64,000 nucleotides of DNA from Pyrenophora tritici-repentis. Taxonomy: Eukaryota > Ascomycota > Dothideomycetes > Pleosporales > Pleosporaceae. Under the pieces are notes generated by a model. That model searched no databases and was not told the DNA's origin. It saw nothing but the letters and a program-made list of their open reading frames with translations. Each line of letters opens with the position of its first letter. The first letter of the stretch is position 1. The stretch spans positions 1,612,001 through 1,676,000 of the forward strand of contig NC_089395.1 in assembly GCF_003171515.1 (NCBI RefSeq), in the 5' to 3' direction. A program made the translations under genes and the position numbers. Of the stretch, positions 1 to 11,274 are shown one piece after another.

Positions 1-762
1 AATCACCAAACCAACCCTCTCTCCCATCGTAACAATCATCCACCACCCCCGCTACCAACAATACTAGAAAATTATGCCTTTTTTTGGTCTTGTTTCGTCT
101 TGTCTACGTGAACAAGCTGACGACATTATACGTAGTGTACATTGCATAGTCTATAGTGTGGTGTAGTAGCTTGTCACGTGTTCGGCGTTAGGTAATCGGC
201 GCTAGGGTTGAGTATTTCAGGGCAACTCCGCGTAAGAGGAGCTCGACATCTTATCGTACACCATTCTTAATACTACCGTTTATTGTTCGGATACCTTCTT
301 GTTCTCTACTCTCTACCGATTGCGGGTCGGCAGCCTCTCTTCTGACTATTGAGACTATCCCTCTACCACAATAGCAAGAAATTCAAAAGGCCATTGTTGT
401 AGACATCGGATTCCGAGAAGAAGCGTAGAAAGGATAGTTGTTTTGACTAGCTGCTCGTTTGGCAACAGGGAAAGTAGAGTAAAATAAGTTATTACTATAG
501 GAGAGTAGGTAGACCGCCTATTTAATAGATGTTCTGTTTCTAAACACTCCCTCTAGGCTCAAGCGTTACTACACCCACAACCACACCTATAACTCAAACA
601 TCATGACTATCAACCCCCTCCCCTACAAACTCGCCTACCCATCCTTCCCACACACACACAACCATTCAACCAACCCCACACACAACCTCAACCCAACAGA
701 TATGCACTTCCAAATACTTTGGTAGAAAGATAACATCTTACAGTAGTCGTAGTCGTAGTCGT

Positions 763-794
<32 letters not shown>

Positions 795-1133
795 TAGTAG
801 TAGTAGTCGTGGTTGTTATTGTTATTGAAGAGGATAACTATATATACATACAATGCACTTTTCGCACAGCACAGCACAGCACACCACGCCAGACCACACG
901 AACCATGCCCTCGCCCTGAGAAACGGCCCAGGCTACGAAAAGAGAAGGAAAGCCTACGAAAGAAAAAAAGCCCATCATGATACAAAACATAGTCCAGAAC
1001 GTAGATGCGTGAACGGTTGAAAAACACCGCCTCCCCTCCCCGTTCCAACTCCGAAGAGCACACACACGTTATCCCACGCATTCAAACCTACGCACTCTCC
1101 GCCCTCCCACTCCCCCTCTCCCTCTCTCTCTCC
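1..1133. other. Intergenic, no gene recognised
   Basis: No coding frame with credible composition is visible. The stretch is rich in pyrimidine and CA tracts (for example 640-700 and 1095-1140) and holds a TAGTCG microsatellite. The right end is the probable 3' UTR of the Spo7-like gene on the minus strand. Confidence 0.6.
742..810. repeat. Hexanucleotide/trinucleotide microsatellite (AGTCGT)n then (AGT)n
   Basis: A run of about eight AGTCGT units passes into six or more AGT units and ends in AGTCGT. In the reverse frame it encodes a poly Tyr-Asp run, which explains a spurious long antisense frame here. Confidence 0.9.
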
Positions 1134-2687
1134 TCACGACTCCCCTCCTCTTAACCACCGGCCTCCCCCCATCCCCCTCCCCTCAATCGCCGCCTCATAC
1201 CCACCATCCTCCCCCTCTTCACTCACACCCCCCCTCTTCTTCCCACTTCCCAGCCCACTCGCTCTCCTCACCTGCGCCTGCGCCTGCGCCTGCCAGGGTA
1301 AATTCCCCTCACTCGGCGTCGTCGGTCTTGAACCCCGCTGCGGTGGTATCAACGGTTGCCTCGCCGACTGCGCATTCCCCTGTGTAATCGTCGAGCTGGA
1401 CCTCAGCGACGATTTCCTACTAGTAGATGTAGTAGCGGTGTTATTCGACGCATTACTCCACCGTCTCTCGCGGTTTTCGCTCGGCCGCAGCCGGCCGTCG
1501 GTGTCGATATCCGGTGTGGGTGTTGTACTGCGTGAGGAACTACGGGAGTTTGACCGTTCTCTTCCGCGGGCGCCTTGGAGGAGACTGGGGCGGCGTTTCC
1601 GCGACGGTGTGTTTGAATATGTGCGTGTGTGTGGGTTACTATGGTGGTGACCGCTTTTTTCCACATCCCCACTGCTGCGTCCGCTGATACCGCGTGCGCG
1701 TTTCCAACCACGCCAGCCTGTCCACCATAGCCAGCCACCTTCTTCGCGGGCGATTTCCCGTTGGCGAGCGCGCACGCGTTTGCGGAGTTCGGCTCTGCGC
1801 TCGTTTTCCGTGGCCCAGTAGTCGTTTCTGTAGACTTCCCATGACTGGCGGAAGTCGGGGGTGAAGGGTTTGGGGAGTAGTAACAACTTGATATAATCCC
1901 CCCCGGGCGCGATATCCTCCTCTGCGTATTCCTTGCCGTCTTCGACAATACGATTCCTTGGGCGTCCACCATCCAACAACGCCGCGTGTTTATTCTCCTG
2001 CGCCACATTGATGAAATGGTACGAACTACCACCTTGCTCCCCGCCCCACAAGCCCCCGGAAAACGGCACGATGAAATGCGCCCACTCGACCAGTTCACGC
2101 CACCACGGCCCACGTATAACAACAATCTTTGCATTCATGCCTCGTAACCCGCGGTTTGCAACGCCGATCCAGCGTCGTGGCCACCGCACGCCGCGCTCCC
2201 ATTGTCCCGTGGCCCAGAATAATAGCGCGGTTACGACACCCGTTATGAAACCGACTTTTTGCAGCATGTCCAGGAGCCAGTATTGCGAACCGCCGATGCC
2301 CTTGCCGTCTTCGCGTGGGCGCAGCCACAGCAGGTAGAAGCAGAAGCCTATCCATACGGCCAGCAGAGTGAGGACAAAGGTGTTTTGGCGGCGGCGCGCG
2401 CGGAGGGTGAGGTATTGGCTTCGGAGACTGGCTTCGAGGATGAGTAGGTTGAGGTAGATTTGCGGGGGGGACGACGGTAAGAGGGCGGTTGGGTCGTTGA
2501 GGACGGGTGGTCGGGGTAGTTTGAGCGTTGGGAGTCGGTCGTTTGCGTCGTGGGGTGGTGCGTTGTCTGCGAGGATTGAGGCGGAATATGGTGGTGGTGC
2601 TCGCTCGATGCTTTCTGCCATCTTTTCTACGTTGGTGTTGGGCGCGGGTGCGCCTTTGACTAGTTGGTCCAGGGTCTGAGGCGCCAT
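1134..2687 (-). CDS. spo7: Spo7-like regulatory subunit of the Nem1-Spo7 phosphatase
   Basis: A 517-residue single-exon protein. Residues about 75-212 carry the Spo7 family core: the amphipathic segment IYLNLLILEASLRSQ, two membrane segments (about 102-122 and 141-160), and the conserved stretch with GQWERG, RWIGVANRGLRG and a nearby PWWRELVEWAHF. Spo7 anchors and activates the Nem1 phosphatase at the nuclear/ER membrane. Nem1 dephosphorylates the lipin Pah1 and so steers phosphatidate toward triacylglycerol. The N-terminus (1-70) is Pro-rich. Residues about 320-517 are a Ser/Arg-rich, probably disordered tail that makes the protein about twice the length of yeast Spo7; long tails are usual in filamentous fungi. 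The ATG at 2687 is the first in frame and no intron is needed. The next gene upstream is also a lipid enzyme, but a shared function is only inference. Confidence 0.85.
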   Translation of the reverse strand: MAPQTLDQLVKGAPAPNTNVEKMAESIERAPPPYSASILADNAPPHDANDRLPTLKLPRPPVLNDPTALLPSSPPQIYLNLLILEASLRSQYLTLRARRRQNTFVLTLLAVWIGFCFYLLWLRPREDGKGIGGSQYWLLDMLQKVGFITGVVTALLFWATGQWERGVRWPRRWIGVANRGLRGMNAKIVVIRGPWWRELVEWAHFIVPFSGGLWGGEQGGSSYHFINVAQENKHAALLDGGRPRNRIVEDGKEYAEEDIAPGGDYIKLLLLPKPFTPDFRQSWEVYRNDYWATENERRAELRKRVRARQREIAREEGGWLWWTGWRGWKRARGISGRSSGDVEKSGHHHSNPHTRTYSNTPSRKRRPSLLQGARGRERSNSRSSSRSTTPTPDIDTDGRLRPSENRERRWSNASNNTATTSTSRKSSLRSSSTITQGNAQSARQPLIPPQRGSRPTTPSEGNLPWQAQAQAQVRRASGLGSGKKRGGVSEEGEDGGYEAAIEGRGMGGGRWLRGGES

Positions 2688-3347
2688 GACCTCGGCCTGA
2701 TATTTATTTTTCTTTATCTTTCCCGTCCCTCAATTCGTCCCTGCCTGTGGTGGTTTGGTAGCGGAGCGGAGCGCGGTGCGTCAATCCCTGGCTGCGTCAT
2801 GTGAAGGTGATCGGAACCAAAGTCCAAAGTACCGAATGCGAACACAAGGTTACCCCAGCTCGTCCTGGCGTATGACTCGGTTCGCGAAATTGCGTATTCA
2901 CGCGGATATGTTGCGCAACGTAGAGATGCGGTAGGCGTAGCATATAGCGAGTGCTGTGTACACGGGAACCTACACGGGAACCTGCGCTTGTCCTCGACGA
3001 TGCTGCCGGGGGCCGGGGCGGTGTAGACTGGGATTGCTGGCACCAAATACTTCACCCCCCACAAGACTAACATTGGATAGGTTATGCGGCTGCCAGATCG
3101 TCTGACACGTCCTTGGCCCTGCAGTAGTGGGCGATGTGTGCGGGACGGAGCGGGGGTGAGTGTATGCAAGGGCGCATGTGAGGTGGTCAAGAGATGCGGA
3201 CGGTGAGGGGTACCAGGACAACAAGTTGAACAATTTGCATGTGAAAGAAGAAAAAGCAGATGCCATTGTTCAACAACATGTATCTTCAAACTAGGAATCA
3301 TCTAATACGCCTATCAATTGTCGCGTGACCCAAACGCCGTCCTGCTT
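2688..3347. other. Intergenic, no gene recognised
   Basis: Lies between two minus-strand genes and should contain the Spo7-like promoter and the 3' end of the hydrolase gene. A 195-codon minus-strand frame (2714-3301) has no recognisable family, membrane or motif features and is not called. Confidence 0.5.
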
Positions 3348-5125
3348 CTATGTGTGTGTTTGTCTCCGTCTAACCTCGTCCATTTCCTCCAACATGACCC
3401 GATTAAACTGTTCCCACCCATCCAGATAAACATGATGTCCAGCCTTATTAATAATAACCACCTTGGCCACACCGTGATCCTTGTTCCGCTCCTCCGGCGA
3501 CGCACTCGCTAGCAAGCGTTCGCGTTCCAGCTTCATCTTCTCCTCGGCCGCGAATCCCCCCGCAACATCCATCCAGTCATTTTCGCCATACATGAAGACA
3601 ACCGGGTAGCCAGTCTCGCGTTTCGCGGCGGCCGACTGCGGTGAGTTGGCAGACGCTATGGGTGGAGCGTCACCGTCTACCGTTGGCGCGTCATGTGCCT
3701 GTATCCATTGCCGGCCCACACCTTGTATTCTCCGAATCATTGGACTGCGAGCAAAAGCACCGGGCGCAAGGAGATAACCTAGCGCGTACTCGGAACTACC
3801 CCGCTGGCGGAAGAGGGCGTAGCTGTAGTCGTGTAGTGCTTGTGCTTCTTCTTCGGGTAACTGTGAGAAGCGGCGCGACGTCCAGCCGGATACAAGGCGG
3901 GGTCCAAGAGGCCCAGACCAGCGGACAAAGGTAAAGGGTGAAATCATATTGGCTTCCCAGAGGGAGTAGAGCCACCATGGTAGTCGTCGTTTTGGCGGTT
4001 GCTTCGTGTCTTTTGTAGTATCGCCTGGAGGGGGTTAGTCATTGGGCGATGAGATGCGTAACTGAACATACCCTTCTTCTGCTGATTCATAAAGTTGTTC
4101 TTGTCAGCTGTGATGGGCTGTACACCCCGACTGTTTGTCTCTGCAGCATCCTGAGTGAATTCATTCGCCATGCTTGACTCCTGGGGGTCAGGCATCTCCT
4201 CGTCGACCGCATACGGATCCTCGGGTATGCCCACCGGAGACGCCAGTATCAACTTGTTCAAATGCCCGGGGTATTTCAAGGCGTATGCAATGGCCAGGTA
4301 TCCACCGAGACTGTGTCCAAGCAACGTAAACTTATCCAAGCCTCTCTTTATCCTCCACTCCTCGAGCGCATCCACGAACCACGATTCTGCCTCCTCAATC
4401 TTGGCCACCTTGTCCTTGGCGTGAATCTTGAAAGGCGGCCGACTACTCCGGCCCATGCCCAAAAGGTCCAGCGCGAACACTTTCCAGCCCTCGGCACGCG
4501 AAAGGGACTCAAAGTTGCGGTAGAAGAAGCCAAGTCCTGCGCCGTAGCCGTGTAGCATAACCAAGTTGTTCTCCACATCCTCGCCCAGGCGCTCAACCGA
4601 AAACTCGTTCAAAGCGCGGTCTTTGCCACTCAGCTCCACCATCTGTGAGTTCCATCGCCGCGGGCCGTACGGGTCATTTGTGGCGTTAGTCGTCGTCTGG
4701 TCTTCGGAATGTTTCGGGGGCGCGTTGAGATCGGTGGACGAAGGAGCGGCGGATGCGCCCGTCTGCGTATGCGTAGGTGGGCTCTGGAGATGGGGTATAA
4801 AAGAGAGAACGCGATGCTCCGTTGCCATGGGCGAGAGTCCAGCCCACCATTGATCGAATCCCGACTTGGCGGATAGAGGAAACCACTTGGAGAAGCGCCC
4901 CGTGGCCTCACCCTGCTCTTTTGCGCGTTGACTCGCGAGCATGCTCTGCTGTCCTCCCCCTTGCCCTGCCTCCTCACTGCCCTGGCCAGCCATTGTCGAA
5001 TTCGATTTACTCTCGATGCGGATCGGGGTACTGAGACTCAGGCTGATGTAACTGGCGCCGCCAAACCCAACGCTCTTGTGGATGATACGTCGAGCGCTTG
5101 GTCGTGTCAAGTGACTCCGTAGCAT
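3348..5125 (-). CDS. Alpha/beta hydrolase of the ABHD5/Cld1 type, probably mitochondrial
   Basis: Two exons, 5125-4072 and 4024-3348, with a 47-bp intron (GTATGT...CCAG) that joins QQKKG to DTTKDTKQ in frame; 576 residues. Visible motifs are the oxyanion-hole MLHGYGAG (about 190), the nucleophile elbow GHSLGG (Ser about 272), and near the C-terminus HHVYLDG. The last contains both the catalytic His and the H-x4-D pattern known from CGI-58/ABHD5 and ICT1 acyltransferases. The N-terminus MLRSHLTRPSARRIIHKS is basic, amphipathic and free of acidic residues, a good mitochondrial leader. That supports a Cld1-like cardiolipin or phospholipid deacylase or acyltransferase. The open frame runs up to a TTG at 5167, but 5125 is the first ATG; an internal ATG (MAGQG) could give a leaderless form. 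Family is well supported, substrate is inference. Confidence 0.82.
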
Positions 5126-6215
5126 TCGCAGCCGCGGAAACGATGACGACAAGGTCTGCGAAAACAATGCCGGCGACGACCGTGAGAAAAGTTGTAGAGG
5201 AGGTATTGTGGCGGTATTTTGTCAATGTCGCAGAGCGCCTGGAGGCGCCGCCTGCGACGATGTTTTTTTTTTCTGATACAAGATGCTGACGTAGGCAGCA
5301 GCCGCTGGACGAGATCCGGGTGGCGGAAGGACGCGATTGTGATTGCGATGCGGAGTTAGCGACCACGGAACTCCGAACTCTACGTCCACCGCCGGCCCAA
5401 TAATCACACCGATGCCGTATCACGTCGTGGGTTTGTTGGAGTGTTGGGTGAGATGCGATTGGCATCAGATTTGTGTTAAACATCATGCCGTCTTCCCGTT
5501 CTTTCAAGTATCGCATTCACAAACCCCACTACCGGGGTCATGGGCACATCAATCCTCGATCCCGTGAGCCTCACATGAACATGCGTCGCGACCTGCATAA
5601 TCCGCCGACAACACCAATCGGCCTCACTCAACACATGACACTATCTAGGTATATATGACGTCCTCCATTCACTTTGTCACTCACATGGTCCAATTGTGTC
5701 ATGGGCACGGCACATTCTACATGCACTTCCGGTCTGCACGGTTTAGGCAAGTTTAGGTGGTAGGGATATCATTGGCTGTGTCGTAACTTCGTATCCTACT
5801 GAAGAGTACTCCAGCCTCTATACAAATGTCCCGCATTCAAGTAGCGGGTTGTTGAGAACAACTATGTTGTCATGTTCGCTGAGCCTGTCGCGATTGTCGT
5901 CCCGCATCACATCCTCGCATCGCCTTTATGCTCCACGCACAAAAGGGAGCATGCCGTTTCTGCCGTCTTGTCTTGCAGCAGCGCACAGAATCGCGTCCCT
6001 GGTATGGATTGGCGCCATTTCTTTACAGGTCGTTTGTGTTCCAGTATGGAGACTTGCTCGACATTGGATGCCAGCTCCGTTGTACTGGTGGCGGCGCTCA
6101 TAATGGTCGTCCTGACCAAAGGGCCATAGAGTTGCATGGTCGGTCAACTCTAGAGTCGTCGTCGTATCTCGCAATCGAGAGCGTATCGGGTGTTTGATTT
6201 CCTTCCCCTCAAGCC
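5126..6215. other. Intergenic, no gene recognised
   Basis: About 1.1 kb between two minus-strand genes, with no frame of convincing composition on either strand. It should hold the promoter of the ABHD5/Cld1-like gene. No repeats or RNA genes were recognised. Confidence 0.5.
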
Positions 6216-6656
6216 TCACACAAAAGGCTTCGGTTCTTGCACCATCCCCCCGTTCCCACTTCCAAAGCTCTGCATGCTCGCCCTAGCCTGCCTGTTCTCC
6301 CAGCTGCCCTGTCTCTGATGTTTCTGAAGACGTCCAGTATTGCTGCTTCCAGACTCTATTCGGAACTGCACAGAAGATGGTCGTTGAGGAAGCGTCATGT
6401 CCTTCTCATTCAAAGGCGGCGCTGGCATAGGTGTCTGCGTCAGAAAACTTTCCGGCTCCGGACGACGCTTGCGCCTCATGCAACACCAATTGCGATCATT
6501 CGGATAGGCCCAGAAGAGGAAACAAACGGCCCAGAATAGCACAATGACGGGCAGGATCCCAAGGAAGATGATGAGTGCGATGGCGGTGCCTGAGACTCCG
6601 CCGCTGCCAGAGTCTTCGAGGAAACGTGCTTGGAGGTGTGCGGCGATGGCGGGCAT
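6216..6656 (-). CDS. Small single-pass membrane protein, unknown function
   Basis: A 146-residue single-exon protein starting at the ATG at 6656. It has a short N-terminal region, one strong membrane segment at about residues 23-48 (GTAIALIIFLGILPVIVLFW and following), then a Cys/Arg-rich juxtamembrane stretch (NWCCMRRKRRPEPES) and a polar, Pro/Gln/Ser-rich cytoplasmic tail ending EPKPFV. The positive-inside rule places the tail in the cytosol. There is no cleavable signal peptide and no catalytic motif. Small one-pass proteins of this design are common lineage-restricted proteins in Pezizomycotina. No function can be given from sequence. Confidence 0.7.
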   Translation of the reverse strand: MPAIAAHLQARFLEDSGSGGVSGTAIALIIFLGILPVIVLFWAVCFLFWAYPNDRNWCCMRRKRRPEPESFLTQTPMPAPPLNEKDMTLPQRPSSVQFRIESGSSNTGRLQKHQRQGSWENRQARASMQSFGSGNGGMVQEPKPFV

Positions 6657-7567
6657 GATGTTTGGAGGGTGAGGGTTGAGATTTGGTTGTGGGGGTCCTG
6701 GGCGAGTAACTTGAATAAACAGTTTTGTGACGGGTTTGGTTATCTCGCTTTGATTATATCAATGCTGGTTGAATAATGTGGGCGAGGAAAAAAAACATGC
6801 AAATTATCTAAAGCGGACAGGGAAGTAGGTGATGCGATGCGATGCGCCGACGTTGTGAAGGAACCGACGGAGTGAACGGGTCTGGGACAAGGCGTGCCTT
6901 GCTGAAACACAAAGCAGAGATTGAGGCGGCTTTGTATGCGGGTCTCAATGGAGCCACTCTTTTGGGACGTCATGGGTTATCGAGAATCTACGTGACGCAC
7001 ATGGTCGCCATGCCGAGACTGCCGTGGCGTTGTTGTACTAAAGAGGCGCTACCTTGTTGGTCTACTCTTGGTCTACGTAAAGCAAGTACTGTAGTCGATG
7101 ATTCCATCATCATCATCGCCGACATACCTCATTATTCTATTCACACTTCTCGTGGTACGTACCCTGGCTTCATTGTAGTTACAGAAAACAGGGGCCCGGG
7201 ATCGACCATGGTGTGGCTGAGGTATCCTTTGACACGGCGCTACGCTCGTGCCGTATCAACCGCGAGCCTGAACACCTGGAGGACAGTGAGCGCTACAGGC
7301 GCCCATGTCATTGACGTGTTGTGCCCTAATGTGAAGCGTTAGCCTTGTTTCAACTAGCCCAGTCGGAAGAGTCGGTCCATGACCGCATGGCTGGCCCATC
7401 AAGCCCTGCCAGAGATGCGCCATGTGTGGGGAAGGGTCTGCATCTTGCAAAAACAAGATCTCAGCAAAAAAAAAGGCTACACGATTGGCTTCGGCATTCC
7501 TGTTTTGAACCACACAGAGCTTGTCGTCAGAAATGAAGGGTGAGAACAGCAGAGTGTGTCGGACACG
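6657..7567. other. Intergenic, no gene recognised
   Basis: About 900 bp between two minus-strand genes. Frames at 6842-7342 (plus) and 7256-7513 (minus) show no family signal, no signal peptide and no splice-supported extension. Short GATGC repeats occur near 6830-6845. Confidence 0.5.
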
Positions 7568-9101
7568 TTAGACGGGTGTGGGCCGATCCGCTCTAACTAT
7601 AGCCGAAACATGGCATCCTTCGCAGCAACACAGCGAGTCGGACGATTAAATTGAGGTACGTACCGCCATGCTTCGCAATCGTCTTGGATATACTACACGA
7701 GTTGCTGCGCCATATTTCCTGCCTACCAGCCTCGCCCAGGTCAACTACTTCAATGTCTTTCAAGTCGCCGTCGCCGTCGCTGTCGTTGCCCGGACTTGTG
7801 TCTTTTGCGGCGCGCAGCGTAGATTGGAACAGCGCTTCCGTCTCGTGCCACGGCATTGTCGAGTCGCTTTGGGCATGAACAAGGACTAGCTTGAACCTTG
7901 AGCAAGTACCTGCTCGAATGATTAATACATATACCGGTCAATGGGCATTTGGCATTTGGCCAGATTAACCACCGTGGGGCTGTGAATTGGCCGGCGAGAT
8001 TGGGGCCTGGCTTAACTAAACAAAATTGGGGCAAACTTACGCGCCAGTGTAGCCAGTCGGTTGTCGCTATGCCATGTGTCTACCATTCTACGCGCGAACC
8101 AAGCCTGGAAAGCTGGAAATAGCTTGACCGGAGCGAGCACGGGAATCACACCGCCTATTGAGTAGGATGAGAATGCGTTGCCGGCGTTTGTAAATGCCGC
8201 GCAGAGAATAAGACCTGCAAACTCGATACCCAGAGTCGTCGCATAGCGATGTGCTACACCGGATACGACAGCTGTCCCTAACGAGTGTCCCAGGAGCACA
8301 ATCCGCTCAGGCGGTATGCGGGAAACGTTCAGAGCCCAATCTACAACTGCCTCGGCGTCGTCAAGCAGACCGGATTCCGAAGGCTCTCCCTCTGAGAGAC
8401 CGAAGCCGCGATAGTCAAAGGCCAAAACATACATACTCTCCGAGGCTCCTGCAGAAAACGAGCGATATTCTATCGTGCGGCGTTCTTGGGCCAATGTCGC
8501 AGAGTTGCCGTGGAAATATATGACTAGTCTTGCCTCTCCATCGTTGCGCAACGAGCTCCACGCAACCGAATCTTCTATATCGGTACCTGTTATTTCCCGA
8601 ATAAACGCATCGGAGTTCTTGGCATATACCCCCAGAGGGGCAACAAGCCATGCGAACAGCCGCTTTTGATCTTTCGTCGTGATGCGAAATGGTACGACTT
8701 GATTCTCTGCTCTCATAAGTATGTTGTGAAAACTTCACGGCATCCTGCTGTTCGGTATCGCAAGACGATGTTTAGACGCACTAAGAAAGCCAGCTCTTTC
8801 AGGCTCAGTCAGCCATTTGCCCGGGAAAAATGTCATGTTATGGAGATACAGCATTTCTGCGGCTGTCAGTCAGCATTTGTCCCCAACATAATTTTGCGCC
8901 ACGAGGGGTCGTCTAACGTTTCTGCACCCAGGGTATACAGCAAAGCAGCGTAGCAGGCACCCATAGTAGACTAAAGAAGGATATTGCCGTTCCGATGGCG
9001 TTATACATGTCCATGGTGGTTGGTGACTGAGTTTGCGACGAGGGAAGCTGATCGCGTGAGGAGATTGGCTCATGGCTAACGTTAGTTAGCGTGGAGCTCA
9101 T
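7568..9101 (-). CDS. ABHD12-like membrane alpha/beta hydrolase (lysophospholipid or monoacylglycerol lipase type)
   Basis: Five exons fit one 407-residue frame: 9101-8918, 8856-8782, 8709-8041, 7909-7664 and 7617-7568, with introns of 61, 72, 131 and 46 bp, all GT-AG. Every junction preserves frame and restores family sequence, for example GFL-T-ENQVVPF across the second intron. Residues about 31-56 form a single N-terminal membrane anchor. The catalytic parts follow in order: oxyanion YFHGNSA (about 152), nucleophile GHSLGT (Ser about 229), acid in HAQSDSTMPW (Asp about 325), and His in KHGGCH near the C-terminus (about 390-394). ABHD12 relatives hydrolyse lysophospholipids and monoacylglycerols at ER or other inner membranes. 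The last small exon is the least certain part. Confidence 0.8.
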
Positions 9102-9906
9102 CTCCCGCCGCCAAAGTGCTGAGACTTGGTATTGTGACCGACCCTCCGTACATTATGTCATGTCTCGGCGGACGCATTTTCACGTCGTCTGCACCCTGCA
9201 ACGTGTGCAGGCTTGTGGTTCTCCTCGATGGCAAATTTGCTGCGTTAATGTAATCATCTGAAAGACGTCTACTTCGATGCGGTAGTTTTTTTGGGGTACC
9301 TTGCGGCAAGGGTGAAATATACCATAGTTGGTGCTAACTAGTTCACTAGTGTTGCTACCATATTTCCAGCGCACAGTGTGAGTGAGTTTATTAGGGAGCA
9401 ATACTCATCTCACTATGATCGTTTCGGATCATCGTACTTATGCGAGCTAACGATGAGGCCGACCGACTCTCAACGTACTTATTACAACTACATTGATTTT
9501 TCGGATAATACTCATCTCACTACTCTATGGCTTATGGAGCGAACGCGCACACTACACCTTGGAATTTCTGGAGATATCTCATGTTGTACATACTCCACCA
9601 CGGCAATCATGGCGAGCCATCTTATCAGCCCAGCGATCTTTATCTGCCTAACGAGAGCACCGGTGCTACGATATCTCCAGAAGGACCGTGTCTGGGGTAA
9701 ACCCTAGCAAGGGCGGAGGGCAGCAGATCCCAAAGGAACGTGTCCGAGGTAAGCCCTGGCAAGGGCGGAGGATAGTAGATCCTCATGCAAACAGTTTACT
9801 GGATAGCAGATTCTTATATTGAAAGTTTGCTAGGTTGCGGATCCTCATGTCGACAGTTTCTTGGTACGCTAATCACATTTAGATCACTGCTGGCAACGGA
9901 GAAATC
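9102..9906. other. Intergenic with degenerate repeats
   Basis: No gene recognised. Two imperfect copies of a roughly 56-bp unit (about 9680-9785, sharing AAGGGCGGAGG and GTAGATCC/GCAGATCC) are followed by about three diverged copies of a shorter unit with CAGTTTACTGG/CAGTTTCTTGG. The stretch about 9412-9505 is related to 27137-27226, so it is part of a dispersed repeat. Confidence 0.5.
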
Positions 9907-10133
9907 TGTCACAGTAAATGCAGTCAATTAAAGTGTAACCGCGCGAGGCAGTAATCAGAGTATATTGTATGTGTTGTGTTGTTGTCGTGTCTGCTCGCCT
10001 TTTTACGAAGGCAGCAGCAGGGTCTGTTTACATGACCTATCTATGATCCAGCTGAGGTAAGAGGTGCTCAATAAAGTGAGGAAGCAGCACCGGACCACCA
10101 ACACGTGATCTGCTTTTCCTCATAACCGTCACA
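9907..10133. mobile_element. Solo LTR, family A (227 bp)
   Basis: Begins TGTCACAG and ends CCGTCACA, so it has the TG...CA ends of an LTR. It is flanked by an exact 5-bp direct repeat AAATC at 9902-9906 and 10134-10138. A second member lies at 16233-16407: they share the start (AATGCAGTCAAT), the middle (TTTTACGAAGGCAGCAGCAG) and the end, and the second lacks about 50 bp. No internal retrotransposon sequence remains, so this is the product of LTR-LTR recombination. Confidence 0.85.
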
Positions 10134-10975
10134 AAATCTGTAAAGAATTACAACTGTCTCGCTGGCAACTACTACGCTATTCTGTAAGAAAGCCTTCATT
10201 AACGTGCTAATCATTGTTCCTTTTGTCACAACAACTCGGTGTAGATACGAAGATCTCGTATCGAAGCTAACATCTCATGATAAACGTATAGGGTGATCCG
10301 AATCGATTATTGTGTGTTCGTGCTGAGATCCTGGCTTCGATACGAGTCCGACGCGTCCTCTATCACACATCAGCGACGTAGCGGTCGCCAAGGCAGTTGT
10401 CTGGGCATACAGATTCGGAAATTCGTGCCAGAAGGGACGGACCGGGGTCCGAGTCTTGGGGAACCAAGAATAACCACTCTCATCAAACAGGGATTGCGCC
10501 TGTTAACAACATGTAGACTTTATTCAACAGGAGCAAGAGCTAGTGTGCTCTTAGTTTACACTTGTTCACTTGGGCTTACAGGTCAATATGTTCAACCCCA
10601 ATGAGTAACGCCACATGACTAGGTCGCTTGGATAGCTTGGAGCTGTACGAATTCCTTGGACTAATCCTTGTCTGTCAGACTGCTTAGTACGGTACATGGC
10701 ACTTGCGAGACCATACACCAACGCGAAGGCATGATAGCCCCAACTGTCAGAACTATCACGCAATAGTCTAGGATCAATATAATCAAAGTCAGAGCATATG
10801 GCCGACAGAAGGCGTATATATAGAAAGACAGTGGCCGCCACAATATTAACAATCATCTTCATCAACTTTTGAGACCAAAGAAACCCCCCTTGAAACCCCG
10901 AAAACATCTTCAATTAGCCATCGGCAATCTACTGTGAGCGTTCTATCGGCGTTACCTCACCCTCTCTTCGCCAAC
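10134..10975. other. Intergenic, no convincing gene
   Basis: A minus-strand frame of 115 codons (10566-10913) has a possible membrane segment but no recognisable family and is not called. Otherwise only unassigned sequence precedes the secreted-protein candidate. Confidence 0.45.
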
Positions 10976-11274
10976 ATGAAGTACCTCGCCACCATGAACC
11001 TCGTGCTAGCCCTCGCCCCAGCGGCCCTCGCACGCGTCGCCTGCTGCTTGGCACCTCCTGCCGCGGGCATTGCACCAGATCGGTGCCGGCAATCCGATAC
11101 CGAACCCACTTGCGTAAGATGACCATGTTTAGAAGAAAGCACTTCAGGTACTCGACCTCTGACTTTTATTTCTAGTGTTCAAAAAATACCTTTGAGAGCT
11201 GCGCAGGTCGAGGCACTTTCAGATGGGCTTTTGTCTATCCGAATTTTGGGTGTTGGGAATCGAACCTGCGGTAG
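10976..11274 (+). CDS. Small secreted Cys-rich protein candidate
   Basis: Two exons, 10976-11113 and 11176-11274, separated by a 62-bp intron (GTAAGA...TTTCTAG), encode 78 residues. Residues 1-20 form a signal peptide (MKYLATMNLVLALAPAALAR). The mature part has seven cysteines, including a vicinal Cys-Cys near the start and another created exactly at the splice junction (EPTC joined to CSKN). Size, signal peptide and Cys content are those of fungal effector-like or defence-type small secreted proteins. Caution: the last residues run into a stretch with a perfect tRNA B-box on the other strand, so the 3' end may have been replaced by a tRNA-derived element and the gene may be truncated. No function is assigned. 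Confidence 0.45.

Noticed and set aside
635..1081. 148-codon minus-strand frame with a poly Tyr-Asp run
   Set aside because: It exists because the TAGTCG microsatellite is stop-free in this frame; composition is not protein-like.
2714..3301. 195-codon minus-strand frame
   Set aside because: No motif, membrane segment or splice-supported extension; GC-rich intergenic DNA readily gives such frames.
10566..10913. 115-codon minus-strand frame with possible membrane segments
   Set aside because: No family, no splice support, and it lies between LTR remains; could be real but cannot be supported.
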